A DNA stretch of 64,000 nucleotides from Anaerolineae bacterium (GCA_013178185.1 JABLXC010000023.1:80754-144753); one strand, 5' to 3'. Numbered from the stretch's first letter, positions 36,868 through 46,490 are shown. The notes: generated from the letters alone by a model not told the origin. Numbers and translations: made by a program.

Positions 36868-39189
36868 TCATGTATTCTGGTTTTGGTTTAGCGCACTTAG
36901 GATTTTTTCTGGCGTGATTGGGATTGATTTAATCTGCACGCCAATAGCGTCGGTGACCGCATTTACAATGGCAGGGGCAGCCGGAGTCAGAGCGGGTTCG
37001 CCAATTCCTTTTGCGCCGAATGGACCCAAACCGGTTCCGGATTCCAGGATAATCACCTGGGTGGAAGGGACGTCACAGGCTGTAGGAATCAGGTATTCCG
37101 AAAGGGATGGGGTCAGAATATGGCCGTCCTTTACAATGACTTCTTCCATCGTCGCGTATCCAATACCCTGGACGCCGCCGCCTTCAATTTGGCCGCAGAC
37201 CGCAGCGGGGTTGATTGCCCTGCCAACATCATGGCAGGCAACTGTTTTTAACAAAGTGATTTCACCAGTTTCAGTATCCACCGCTACTTCGGCCCCAAAG
37301 GCGCCGAATGTAAAATCGGGCCAGATGGGCCCCTGGACATTTTCAGGATCGATAGGGTCTGTGAAAGGCGCTTTGAACAAAGCCAGGTTCGAGAGAGGTT
37401 TTCCCTCCGAAGCGCAAAGAGCGATGACCTCTCGTAAAGGTAGATACTGATTCGGGTCGCTTTTTACAATTACCTTGCGATCTGCCAGGTCAAGGTTTTC
37501 TGGAGATTCTTCCAACTTTTGAGCTGCCCGCTCGATGATCACCTGTCGAATAGCGCTGGCCGCCTGGAAAACGGCGTTACCAGACATAAAGAGCTGGCGT
37601 GTAGCAGTGGAGGTGCCGGCTAAAGGGGTGAGAGCCGAATCGGTATGGTAAACCGTGATTTCTTCCAGCGGTACACCGAGGACTTCGCTGGCGATCTGGC
37701 AAACTGCGGAGACCTGGCCAGCGCCGAGATCGGGGATGCCAGACCGAATTGTGACGGTACCGTCCATTTCTAGGGTGACCCATGCCTGGGAAGTATCATG
37801 GAACCACATGATGCGCCCATAACTCTGCATATAAGAAGCTATCCCCTGACCGACCTTTATAGAACCGCTGGAGGGAGTTTTTTCACCAAGGGCTTCCAGG
37901 ACACGTGTGGCGGTTTCCTCCAACCATGCTGCGGTTGTAATTTTTTGGTTGACACCATAGTCGCCGGTTTTAAGGTAGTTCTTGCTGCGCAATTCATAAG
38001 GATCCAAACCTAATTTGCGGGCGATGTCGTCCATCTGCAATTCATGAGCAAAACAGGCCTGTGGAACGCCAAATCCCCTGAAGGCGCTGGTGAATGGGTT
38101 ATTGGTCGCAACGGCGTAACTGTCAATGGAAAGGTTATCCACACGGTATGGGCCTGTGGCTGTTCCAGTGCTGTATAACAAAACATAAGGACTAAGATAG
38201 ACATAAGCGCCCGAATTGGCAATCAGGGTGATTTCGGCAGCGGTTATTTTACCGTCTCTTGTAACGCCTGTCCGGTGGGTAATCTGGTAAGGGTGCCGCT
38301 TGGAGTGGGCTAAAATTGATTCTTCTCGGGTATATTCCAACATTACTGGGCGATGAGTTTTTTGGGTTAGCAGCCCAATGAAAATTTCAACGGTAATATC
38401 TTCTTTTCCACCGAAACCACCACCCACCATGGTGCCGTGGATATGAAGCTTGTTTTGAGGAACGCCAAGTGCCAGTGCAATGCTTCTGAAGTGTTCCACC
38501 ACCTGGGTGCAAACCCGGATGTTGATAACCCCTTTATCGTCGATCCAGGCAAGACCTGCTTCCGGTTCGAGATAGGCGTGGTCTACAAAGGGCACTGAAA
38601 AAGTGTTTTCTACGATGATGTCAGCGGCTTCCATTCCCGCTTTGACATTTCCTTTGCGGACCTTGTATTGGGAGACAATGTTATTAGGCGCTGTAACCAC
38701 TGGGGCGTTCGGTTTCATTGCTTCGATTACATCAAACACCGCTGGCAAAGGTTCGTATTCGATCTCGATCAGTTTCAGGGCTTGCTCGGCGATTGCGAGC
38801 GTTTCGGCGGCGACCAGGGCGATCGGGTCTCCCACAAAACGGACGATATCTTTTGCCAGCACATGGGTATCTGAACTGGCTCTGCGGCGCTGACCGGTTT
38901 GCCCTGGCATATCTGTGACTAAAATGCCCTGGGGAAGATCTTCATTGGTCATTACACAGACTACTCCAGGTAATGCTCTGGCTTTGCTCACATCCAGCCG
39001 TTTGATCCTGGCGTGCGGCTCTGTGCTACGAAAGACTTTGGCATGGAGCATGTTGGGCATAAACATATCGGCTGCATACAGCGTCTTCCCAACGATTTTT
39101 CCCATAGCATCTACCCGGCGGAGCGGCTTTCCGACCTGGCGAAGCTCGGGCAGATTTACGGGAGGCAAAGGCTTCACCTTCGTTTTCAT
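36868..39189 (-). CDS. Molybdenum hydroxylase, molybdopterin-binding subunit (first enzyme)
   Basis: The large subunit of a xanthine-dehydrogenase-family hydroxylase, 773 residues. It binds the molybdenum cofactor and hydroxylates an N-heterocycle or aldehyde. Motifs: GGGFGGKED near residue 235, AFRGFGVPQACFA near 350, and GAKGIGEPALTPA near 735 with the likely catalytic glutamate. It overlaps the iron-sulfur subunit gene by four bases and follows FAD and FeS genes, so this enzyme has three separate subunits in the order FAD-FeS-Mo. The substrate is unknown. yqeB nearby suggests a selenium-dependent form. Confidence 0.92.
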   Translation of the reverse strand: MKTKVKPLPPVNLPELRQVGKPLRRVDAMGKIVGKTLYAADMFMPNMLHAKVFRSTEPHARIKRLDVSKARALPGVVCVMTNEDLPQGILVTDMPGQTGQRRRASSDTHVLAKDIVRFVGDPIALVAAETLAIAEQALKLIEIEYEPLPAVFDVIEAMKPNAPVVTAPNNIVSQYKVRKGNVKAGMEAADIIVENTFSVPFVDHAYLEPEAGLAWIDDKGVINIRVCTQVVEHFRSIALALGVPQNKLHIHGTMVGGGFGGKEDITVEIFIGLLTQKTHRPVMLEYTREESILAHSKRHPYQITHRTGVTRDGKITAAEITLIANSGAYVYLSPYVLLYSTGTATGPYRVDNLSIDSYAVATNNPFTSAFRGFGVPQACFAHELQMDDIARKLGLDPYELRSKNYLKTGDYGVNQKITTAAWLEETATRVLEALGEKTPSSGSIKVGQGIASYMQSYGRIMWFHDTSQAWVTLEMDGTVTIRSGIPDLGAGQVSAVCQIASEVLGVPLEEITVYHTDSALTPLAGTSTATRQLFMSGNAVFQAASAIRQVIIERAAQKLEESPENLDLADRKVIVKSDPNQYLPLREVIALCASEGKPLSNLALFKAPFTDPIDPENVQGPIWPDFTFGAFGAEVAVDTETGEITLLKTVACHDVGRAINPAAVCGQIEGGGVQGIGYATMEEVIVKDGHILTPSLSEYLIPTACDVPSTQVIILESGTGLGPFGAKGIGEPALTPAAPAIVNAVTDAIGVQIKSIPITPEKILSALNQNQNT

Positions 39190-39674
39190 GAGGCGTCTCC
39201 CTCTTTATTGATAATCTCGGCGGCTTTTTGAATCGCACGGACAATTTGTCCATAGCCTGTGCAGCGACATAAATTCCCCGAAATTGCTTCTCGGATCTCG
39301 GCCTCTGTCGGGTGGGGATTTTCATCCAAAAGGGCTTTTGCGGAAATGACCATTCCGGGTGTGCAATACCCACATTGCGCAGCGCCCTCATCTGCGAAGG
39401 CGCGGTGGATGGGGTGGGGATTCTCGGCGCTTCCAAGCCCTGAGGTGGTGATGATTTCAGCGTTATTTGCCTGCCAGGCTAAGACAAGGCAACTATTGAC
39501 GGCTTTTCCGTTGAGTAATACGGTACATGCGCCGCAATCGCCTTTTTCGCAGCCGTTTTTTACATCTACATAGCCAAGGTATTCTCGTAATGCTCGGAGC
39601 AGGGTGATATTGGGCGGTAAAGCTACCTGGTGTTTTCGACCATTTACTGTAAGAGTGATGACTTTCGGGTCCAT
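39186..39674 (-). CDS. Molybdenum hydroxylase, [2Fe-2S] subunit
   Basis: A 162-residue protein with the plant-type ferredoxin cluster (CEKGDCGAC, then SCL) and the second, helical cluster (QCGYCTPGMV and CRCTGYG). These carry electrons from the molybdenum centre to FAD. It overlaps the large-subunit gene and starts one base after the FAD subunit's stop. The length is the usual one for stand-alone small subunits. Confidence 0.94.
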   Translation of the reverse strand: MDPKVITLTVNGRKHQVALPPNITLLRALREYLGYVDVKNGCEKGDCGACTVLLNGKAVNSCLVLAWQANNAEIITTSGLGSAENPHPIHRAFADEGAAQCGYCTPGMVISAKALLDENPHPTEAEIREAISGNLCRCTGYGQIVRAIQKAAEIINKEGDAS

Positions 39675-39675
39675 A

Positions 39676-40551
39676 TTACCAGTCCTTTAATTCCATCATC
39701 TCAGCGAGATGGGTTAGCAACCTTCTTGTGAGCACGAATACCATGCGTCGACGGTATTCAGCTGACCCTCGAATATCGCTGATGGGGCTTGACGCCTCTG
39801 CCGCCAACTTTGCTGCTTCTTCAATCAATTTCAGTGAAAGATGTTTCCCTGTTAACAATTCTTCCGCGGCGTAAGCGCGCAAGGGCTTAGGAGCGACAGA
39901 TCCCATAGCAATCCTGACTTGACCGCATGCTCCGTTCTTCTTTTCCAAATAGACCGCAACACTTGCAACAGAAATGGCATCGGCTTTCCGTAAGCCCAAT
40001 TTGTAAAAAGAACTGGCGCTGGGGCGGTTTGTTTTTGGAACATGCACAGATTTGATGATCTCATCCGGTTGCAACACTGTTTTGCGGACGCCGACGAAAA
40101 ACTCATCCAGCGGCAAGATCCGGCGATTTTTTTTGCTCCAGAGTTCAACCTGGGCATTATGAACAAGCAGAGATGGCGCTGTATCGGCTGCTGGTGAGGC
40201 ATCTGCCAGGTTGCCGCCAATGGTTGCGCGGTTTCGGATGAGTGGGTTTGCAAAGCCCCGTGCAGCTTCTATGAGCGCCGGAGCCACAGCGGCAATGATT
40301 GGGGATTTTAGGATTTCTGCAATGGTTACGCAGCTACCAATTTCGATACGATCATCCTCTTGGAGAATACCGGTCAATTCCTGGATATGCTCAATATTGA
40401 CAAGTGTTGCTGGGGTATGTCGGCGGCTGCGCATATCCACTGTCAGGTTTGTGCCACCGGCGACAGGAACGACCCCTGGGTTTCGCTGTCCGAGATTCTC
40501 GAGTGCTTGTTGGAGGTTCTCCGGCATCACAAGGTCAAATTCTGGCAACAT
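39676..40551 (-). CDS. Molybdenum hydroxylase, FAD-binding subunit
   Basis: The 291-residue medium subunit. The FAD-contact motifs are VAGGTNLTVDMR near residue 31 and TIGGNLADASPAADTAP near 105; the C-terminal CO-dehydrogenase flavoprotein domain ends YRRRMVFVLTRRLL. It completes the three-gene set with the FeS and Mo genes downstream. The second hydroxylase in the operon has its own FAD domain in fused form, so this one belongs to the first enzyme. Confidence 0.93.
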   Translation of the reverse strand: MLPEFDLVMPENLQQALENLGQRNPGVVPVAGGTNLTVDMRSRRHTPATLVNIEHIQELTGILQEDDRIEIGSCVTIAEILKSPIIAAVAPALIEAARGFANPLIRNRATIGGNLADASPAADTAPSLLVHNAQVELWSKKNRRILPLDEFFVGVRKTVLQPDEIIKSVHVPKTNRPSASSFYKLGLRKADAISVASVAVYLEKKNGACGQVRIAMGSVAPKPLRAYAAEELLTGKHLSLKLIEEAAKLAAEASSPISDIRGSAEYRRRMVFVLTRRLLTHLAEMMELKDW

Positions 40552-40577
40552 GCTTTTCTCCTTTGTGACTTTTGAAG

Positions 40578-42056
40578 CTACCGGTGGATAGACTGCTGGT
40601 TTTCAACATAAGCCATCACCGCGCGGGCAATGCTGATGTATCCTGTACACCGACAACGGTTACCCTTAAGATAATCTCTTACCTCATCTTCGCTTGGGAC
40701 AGGGTTTTCGTTGATAAGTCCTTTGACCGTCATGATAATGCCCGGTGTACAGTATCCGCACTGGAAAGCGCTATGCTCGATGAATGCTTCCTGTATTGGA
40801 TCAAGGTCGCCTTCTTTGGATTGCAGCCCTTCAATTGTGGTGATTTCGCGACCGTCCATTGCAACAGCCAATAGCAAACAACTAAGGACGACTTTACCGT
40901 CTAGATGAACAGAGCAGGCGCTGCATTCACCTAAGCCACAACCGTATTTTGTCCCGGTAAGTTGCAATTTCTCTCGAAGAACATTTACCAATAATTCGTT
41001 TGGAGCGACCGGTATCTGATGGGATACCCCATTTATTGTTAGCTGGATCTCTTTTCGCTGAGTTGCAGGTAGGTGGAAAGAATCAGTTTTTTTGGTTTGT
41101 GATCGTGGCAGAGTGTCCAGTTTTGCCTCGCCAGTGGGCTGCGGCGACTGGTTCCAGAGCTGGTTTAGAAGGTCGTAGGTCATTACGCTTGCCAGTTCCC
41201 TGCGATACCAGGCGTTCGAGCGCACGTCGTCAATGGGAGAGATCATTTCAGCGGCAATTTTACCGGCCTCTTCGGCTATATTGACGGAAAATTTCTTATC
41301 TTTCAGGAACTCTTCGACCTTATCAACACGAATGACAGTGGGAGAAACTGAACCGAACGAGATCCGTGTTTCTTTTACTTTATCATCTTGCTTGACCAGG
41401 AGCATAGCAATGTTAGCTTTTGCCAGGTCTGCGGCGACGCGCGAGACCTTAATAAAAGCGCTGACTGCGTTTTCAGGCGGAGGGGGTAAGATGATGGATG
41501 TTAGGATTTCATCATCATTTAGGTTGATTTTACCTGGGCCGAGGAGAAAATCGCGAACCGGAATTTCACGGGTGCCGCTTGGGTTTGCAATGGAAAGGCG
41601 GGCATCATAGATCAGCAAGGCTGGTACGGTATCGGAGGCTGGAGACCCATTGCACAGATTCCCGCCGATTGTTCCCATGATTTGAATCTGGGTGCTACCA
41701 AAGGACTGGCAGGCTTGCGATAGAGCTGGATAATGGTTTCTGATCACCGCGTTATGGCGAAGGTCATAAATTGTATTGCAGGCGCCGATCACCAGTTCTC
41801 GGCGGCTATTTTTTGAAATTGTGTTTAACTCGGGCAGGTTGTTGATGTTGATGACCACTTCAGGATGTTCGCGTTCCATCTTCATCATAATGAGGAGATG
41901 TGTTCCACCAGCCACAAGGCTACACCGTCCCTGGTATTTTTCTCGAAGGGCAAGCGCTTCGCGCAGCGTGGATGGTTCAAAGTAGTCAAATTCCTGCACA
42001 AGGATATGAGAATTGGACTGGTGATAGGCATGAGAATGAGAGTGAGAGTGAGTCAT
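40578..42056 (-). CDS. Fused FAD-binding and [2Fe-2S] subunit of a second molybdenum hydroxylase
   Basis: A 492-residue fusion: an FAD domain (about 20-310; LVAGGTHLLIMMK and TIGGNLCNGSPASDTVPALL) and then an iron-sulfur domain (about 335-490; CGLGECSACS, SCLL, QCGYCTPGII, CRCTGY). The fusion order is FAD-FeS, the reverse of FeS-FAD in eukaryotic xanthine dehydrogenase. The N-terminus is unusual: MTHSHSHSHAYHQSNSH holds six histidines in 17 residues, encoded by a TCTCAC-type repeat. The ATG overlaps the stop of the large-subunit gene (ATGA). The oxidase or dehydrogenase partner is the gene just upstream. Confidence 0.92.
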   Translation of the reverse strand: MTHSHSHSHAYHQSNSHILVQEFDYFEPSTLREALALREKYQGRCSLVAGGTHLLIMMKMEREHPEVVININNLPELNTISKNSRRELVIGACNTIYDLRHNAVIRNHYPALSQACQSFGSTQIQIMGTIGGNLCNGSPASDTVPALLIYDARLSIANPSGTREIPVRDFLLGPGKINLNDDEILTSIILPPPPENAVSAFIKVSRVAADLAKANIAMLLVKQDDKVKETRISFGSVSPTVIRVDKVEEFLKDKKFSVNIAEEAGKIAAEMISPIDDVRSNAWYRRELASVMTYDLLNQLWNQSPQPTGEAKLDTLPRSQTKKTDSFHLPATQRKEIQLTINGVSHQIPVAPNELLVNVLREKLQLTGTKYGCGLGECSACSVHLDGKVVLSCLLLAVAMDGREITTIEGLQSKEGDLDPIQEAFIEHSAFQCGYCTPGIIMTVKGLINENPVPSEDEVRDYLKGNRCRCTGYISIARAVMAYVENQQSIHR

Positions 42057-44398
42057 TTTGACTTCTCCTTAAGAGCCGCCAGTATTCGTTCGGGTGTTAT
42101 TGGTAGCTCGTGGAAGTGAATACCGATAGCGTTGTGAATTGCGTTTGCAAAAGCTGCGGGGACCGGATTGGAGGAGGCTTCACCCAAGCCTTTTGCTCCG
42201 AATGGTCCGGTTGGCTCGTAGGTACTCGCAAAATAGCTGTTGAATTCACTTAGGCGGGGGCTCTCCATAATTCCGGGCGTTTTTGCGTCGATCCAATAGC
42301 CTTTGGATGTCAATTGACCATTTTCTTCCCAGGTATTTTGTTCATAAAGTGCAAAGCCCGCACCTCTGGAAAGGCCGCCTTCCAGTTGTCCTCTTGCCAG
42401 ATCGGGATTTACAACTGTACCACAATCCCCGCCCATGACGGACTTGATCACCCTGACTATTCCTGTCCAGGTATCTACCTCCACTTCAAGAAAAACGCTG
42501 ACGTAAGCCGGGGGGCAATTGGCAGGCCGATAGCTATCTACTGCTGCAATGGTCTTCCAGCTATCTGTCCAGCAGCGAGTTGCCAACTGCTGCAAGGTGA
42601 TCCTTTTTTCTGCGATCGCGGGGCATTGTATAATGGTTTGGCCATTGACTTCATCCAGGTATATTTCCAGGCCATCGGGGTAAATATTCAAATAACGACC
42701 GGCAGTTTCGAGGATTTCTTGCTTTACCTTTTTCGCTACTCGCACCGCAGCGCCGCAACCGGCATAGATGCCCCGTGTGGCGTGGGTGGTGACGTCGTAG
42801 ACGGTCGAGCAGGTTTCGGCCGGGGCAATGTTCACCTTATCAAGAGGGACGCAGAGTTCCTCGGCAACCAGTTTTGCCATCGCTTCCAAAGTCCCGCCGC
42901 CATGGTCCATGACAGCAGATACAACATCCACAGAACCATCCTGATTGATTTTTACCATGGCGCCTGAGAAGTCGATGACGTCGCCGGGCTGTGGGGCGCC
43001 GGCGCTGGAAGTGTGAAAGCCGCGCGCCATCCCAATGCCCCGGCGATAGCGACCAGTTTGTGAACCGCTCTTGGGGCGGTTATACCAACCGATCTCTTCA
43101 GCTCCCTTTCTTAAGAGCTCGGGAACGCCATCGCTTCGCACGATAGAGCGCACCATTGGGCCTTGTCCCCAAAACGTGTCGCCAAGTCCAACATAATTCT
43201 TCAGCTTTAATTCCATCGGGTCCATACCGAGCTTCTCGGCTAATTCTTCCATGAGGGATTCGGCTGCAAAAGTGACCTGGGGGTTTCCGTAGCCCTGCAT
43301 AGCACAGGATGGCGGTTTATTGGTATAAACGGCGATGCCTTTATATTTCACATTTGGAAGACGGTAGAGCGAAACCAACCAGCCCAGGCAGACCCCAAGG
43401 TATGAGTATCCCTGAAGGATGTGAGCGCCAATATCCGCGATCACATCTTCTTTTGCGCCCAATAACGTGCCGTCTTTTTTGGCAGCAAGCTGCAGGTGGA
43501 CATGCAGGGGGTAGCGCGTATGGTCATTCATGTCCTCTTCGCGAGTCAGGGTCAATTTGACTGGGCGATGGGCTTTAAGTGCCAGCGCGGCGCAAATTGG
43601 GACAACTGTATTCATTTGGATACTGGAGCCAAACGTTCCCCCACAAGGAATTCTCTTTACATTAATCTTGCTGAGCGGGATGCTGAAAATTTGACCGAGA
43701 ACGATGCGTACATTATGAATTGATTGGGCGGTCGCCCAGACCGTCAGTCCGCCATCGGGTTCTGGTTTGCAGACGGCGGTCTTGGGCTCTAATTGCGCAT
43801 GATATATTTTTGTGGTTTCAAAGACACCACCTACAATAACATCTGCTTCGGCAAATGCTTTATCTACATCGCCTTCTGTAAATTCTCGTTGGCAAGCAAT
43901 ATTGTTCTGAACTTTAATCTCGTTATCGCCGTACATAACGGTCTCGTACAGTTGAGCCGACGAGGGTTTGAGAGCTTCATGCGGATCAAGGACGACCGGC
44001 AGCGGTTCGTACTCAACGACGACGGCGCGAGCTGCTCTTTCAGCGAGCGCTTCGGTTTCAGCAGCAACAGCAGCAACGGCCTCACCCATGCGCCTTACTT
44101 TGTCTGCCAGTACGTATTTATCTTTGTGTAGTGCCCAGGGAACGGTGATTACCCTTTCGTTATACCTTACTTTAGGGATGTCATCAAACGTTATTACCAC
44201 TGCGCCCATCGCTTCGGCGGCAGAGGTATCAATGTTTTTTATGACCGCATGCGCATAGGGGCTGGTTACGGTCCGGGCGTGAAGCATGCGGGGGAGATTA
44301 ACATCTACAGAGTAAATTTCTTGACCTGTTACGCGCGCGACGCCGTCTTTCCGGCGAGTTATTTTCCCAACAATTTTTGTATCCTGGCGATCTATCAT
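42053..44398 (-). CDS. Molybdenum hydroxylase, molybdopterin-binding subunit (second enzyme)
   Basis: The large subunit of a second xanthine-dehydrogenase-like enzyme, 781 residues from ATG 44398, which has GGAGG seven bases upstream; the frame is open 13 codons further, but that start would lie inside pyrB. Motifs differ from the first enzyme: CGGTFGSSIQM in place of GGGFGGKED, AMQGYGNPQ in place of AFRGFG (glutamine for the arginine), and GAKGLGEASSNPVP with the catalytic glutamate. This suggests another substrate. It shares its operon with the fused FAD/FeS subunit, overlapping it by four bases. Confidence 0.9.
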   Translation of the reverse strand: MIDRQDTKIVGKITRRKDGVARVTGQEIYSVDVNLPRMLHARTVTSPYAHAVIKNIDTSAAEAMGAVVITFDDIPKVRYNERVITVPWALHKDKYVLADKVRRMGEAVAAVAAETEALAERAARAVVVEYEPLPVVLDPHEALKPSSAQLYETVMYGDNEIKVQNNIACQREFTEGDVDKAFAEADVIVGGVFETTKIYHAQLEPKTAVCKPEPDGGLTVWATAQSIHNVRIVLGQIFSIPLSKINVKRIPCGGTFGSSIQMNTVVPICAALALKAHRPVKLTLTREEDMNDHTRYPLHVHLQLAAKKDGTLLGAKEDVIADIGAHILQGYSYLGVCLGWLVSLYRLPNVKYKGIAVYTNKPPSCAMQGYGNPQVTFAAESLMEELAEKLGMDPMELKLKNYVGLGDTFWGQGPMVRSIVRSDGVPELLRKGAEEIGWYNRPKSGSQTGRYRRGIGMARGFHTSSAGAPQPGDVIDFSGAMVKINQDGSVDVVSAVMDHGGGTLEAMAKLVAEELCVPLDKVNIAPAETCSTVYDVTTHATRGIYAGCGAAVRVAKKVKQEILETAGRYLNIYPDGLEIYLDEVNGQTIIQCPAIAEKRITLQQLATRCWTDSWKTIAAVDSYRPANCPPAYVSVFLEVEVDTWTGIVRVIKSVMGGDCGTVVNPDLARGQLEGGLSRGAGFALYEQNTWEENGQLTSKGYWIDAKTPGIMESPRLSEFNSYFASTYEPTGPFGAKGLGEASSNPVPAAFANAIHNAIGIHFHELPITPERILAALKEKSK

Positions 44399-44414
44399 CT
44401 TGCCTCCAGCTCTT

Positions 44415-45347
44415 TCAGGATATTTTGCCTGAAACAAGCGCCAATAGCGCCATGCGGGTGAAGACGCCGTTTCTTGCCTGACGGAAATAAGCGGCTCCAG
44501 CGAGATTATCTACATCGGTTGTAATTTCATTGACGCGTGGAAGCGGATGTAAGACGATCAAACGCGGGTTGATGGTTTCGACCATCTCGCGGGTGAGAAT
44601 ATAGCTGTCTTTAAGTCTTTCATATTCTTCCGGGTCGGTGAAACGTTCTTTTTGAATACGCGTCATATATAAGACGTCCGCTTTTTTTAATGCCGCTGGC
44701 AGGTCGGTCGTTTCTTCCACTGTTATCCCTTGGGCGATCAGTTTTTCCGTAACTTCTGAGGGCATCCTCAGTTGTTCGGGGGCGACAAAGACTAATTTGC
44801 ATTGGTAATGTTTATAAATTTCTACACCGGAGTGGACCGTGCGGCCATTCTTCAAGTCTCCGCAGAGGACAATGGTCGTTCCATCCACCTTGCCTCGTTC
44901 CGCGCGAATGGTATATAGATCTAAAAGTGCCTGGGTAGGATGCTGGCCAGCGCCATCGCCGCCGTTTAGCACGGGGTGCTCAGCGATTTGAGCCGCCCTT
45001 ACAGCAGATCCTATGGCCGGATGGCGCATGGCTATTAAGTCCACATATTGATCGACCGTTCGAATTGTGTCCTCGAGAGTTTCCCCTTTTGCTACGGATG
45101 TCGACTCTGCTGAGGAAAACCCGATTACACTGCCACCCAAGCGATGGATCGCGGTCTCAAAGGAAAGCCGTGTGCGGGTGCTAGGTTCAAAAAACAAGGC
45201 GGCAAGAACGTATCCTTTTAATAAATCAAGACCTTTAGAATTTTCTAGCCGTCTTTTGAAATCTTCGGCCACATTCATGATGAGGTCTAACTGATCGCGA
45301 GAAAACTGACTGCCATCTAATATATCTTGTCCCTTTAAGGTATTCAC
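44415..45347 (-). CDS. pyrB: Aspartate carbamoyltransferase (catalytic type)
   Basis: Transfers the carbamoyl group from carbamoyl phosphate to an amino group. The 310-residue chain carries FFEPSTRTRLSFE (STRTR at 56-60), Lys87 (SVAKGET), HPTQ (136-139), the aspartate-binding RIQKERF and HPLPRVNEI. The last two favour aspartate over ornithine. No pyrI or other pyrimidine gene is adjacent, and it lies in a catabolic-looking operon between an aminotransferase and a molybdenum hydroxylase. It may therefore be the organism's pyrB, or a carbamoyltransferase run in reverse in nitrogen catabolism, as proposed for YgeW-like proteins; the motifs support the first. Confidence 0.9.
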   Translation of the reverse strand: MNTLKGQDILDGSQFSRDQLDLIMNVAEDFKRRLENSKGLDLLKGYVLAALFFEPSTRTRLSFETAIHRLGGSVIGFSSAESTSVAKGETLEDTIRTVDQYVDLIAMRHPAIGSAVRAAQIAEHPVLNGGDGAGQHPTQALLDLYTIRAERGKVDGTTIVLCGDLKNGRTVHSGVEIYKHYQCKLVFVAPEQLRMPSEVTEKLIAQGITVEETTDLPAALKKADVLYMTRIQKERFTDPEEYERLKDSYILTREMVETINPRLIVLHPLPRVNEITTDVDNLAGAAYFRQARNGVFTRMALLALVSGKIS

Positions 45348-45368
45348 TTGAGCCCTCCAAATTGGGGT

Positions 45369-46463
45369 TTATTTCCTAAAGGTATCGAGAACTTTTGCCA
45401 GTCGGTGGATACCTGTTTCGATCTCCTCAGGCGTCAAAGCGCAGAAAGGCAGGCGGATAAAGCGGTTGCCATCCCCATTTACGAAGAAACCACGGCCATC
45501 CGTTAATTGCACCCCAAATTCTTCTGCTTTCTTCAACAATTTGTCTGCATCCAGTGGGAAGTTTGCAGTAAAACCGACGAAAAACCCGCCTTCGGGTTTA
45601 TGCCATTTTCCGAAGGATTCTAAATTGCTCTTCAAAGCTGCCAGGATGGTATCCAACCGTGGGGTATAGAGCTGTTTTAAAGATTCTAGATTGGTTTCAA
45701 GCCAACCTTTTTCTATGTAATCCATCACAATTGCCTGATTGAAGTAACTGGCATTGATATATGTGTCTTCGGCGTACTTGAGAACTCGTACAGCCAGTGC
45801 TTCTGGTAGAACTGCATATCCCACCCTTAACCCAGGGCTGATTAATTTACTAAAGGAAGACATGCGGATAACCCTGTTTGGGTTTTGCTCGAACAGCGAG
45901 GGTATCTCGCTGCCGTAATACCTTAAATATCGGTATGGCGAATCTTCTATGATCCAGAAATCGTATTTTTCTGCCAGTGAAAGCATTTTTTTTCGGCTGT
46001 CCAGCGAAATGACCATCCCGCTGGGGTTTTGAAAATCTGGAATCGTATAGTAGAGTTTAGGACGTTCGCCGTTTATTAAACGAGCTTCCATCTGATTGAT
46101 ATCTGGCCCGTCTTTTGTGAGGGGAAAACCGATAACCCGCGCTCCAGCGCGCTGGAGCAAGGTGAAAGCTCGGTCATAAGTCGGCTCTTCGGTATAGGCG
46201 ACATCCCCCTGGGTTAGCAGTAGCTTTGAGAGAATGTCTAGAAGTTGCAACGAACCCTGTCCCAAGACTATCCGGTTTTCCTGCACCTGGCACGATTGAG
46301 CAATCCATTGTCGTAGTGGCTGATAGCCTCCGGCTGGTCCGTATTGAAGAACAATGGCGCTGTTCTTCTCTAGTACGTCCTTTGCGCATTCCGCTAATTG
46401 CCTGGCCGGAAAGCTTTCGGGCGGTGGAACCCCCCTGGTGAACTTAATCACTGTTTCTCCCAT
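45369..46463 (-). CDS. MocR-like PLP aminotransferase (2-aminoadipate transaminase type)
   Basis: A 364-residue fold-type I aminotransferase, similar to the aminotransferase half of MocR regulators and to LysN-like enzymes, with no DNA-binding part. Seen: YGPAGGYQPLRQWIA near residue 41, FQNPSGMVISLDSRK, EDSPYRYLRY and the PLP lysine in SSFSKLISPGLRVGY. It probably converts an amino acid to a 2-oxo acid. It stands directly after the ABC importer genes in the operon, so an imported amino acid is the natural substrate; which one is unknown. Confidence 0.88.
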   Translation of the reverse strand: MGETVIKFTRGVPPPESFPARQLAECAKDVLEKNSAIVLQYGPAGGYQPLRQWIAQSCQVQENRIVLGQGSLQLLDILSKLLLTQGDVAYTEEPTYDRAFTLLQRAGARVIGFPLTKDGPDINQMEARLINGERPKLYYTIPDFQNPSGMVISLDSRKKMLSLAEKYDFWIIEDSPYRYLRYYGSEIPSLFEQNPNRVIRMSSFSKLISPGLRVGYAVLPEALAVRVLKYAEDTYINASYFNQAIVMDYIEKGWLETNLESLKQLYTPRLDTILAALKSNLESFGKWHKPEGGFFVGFTANFPLDADKLLKKAEEFGVQLTDGRGFFVNGDGNRFIRLPFCALTPEEIETGIHRLAKVLDTFRK

Positions 46464-46490
46464 AATTTTCCTTCTTAACCAAGAGTTTGA

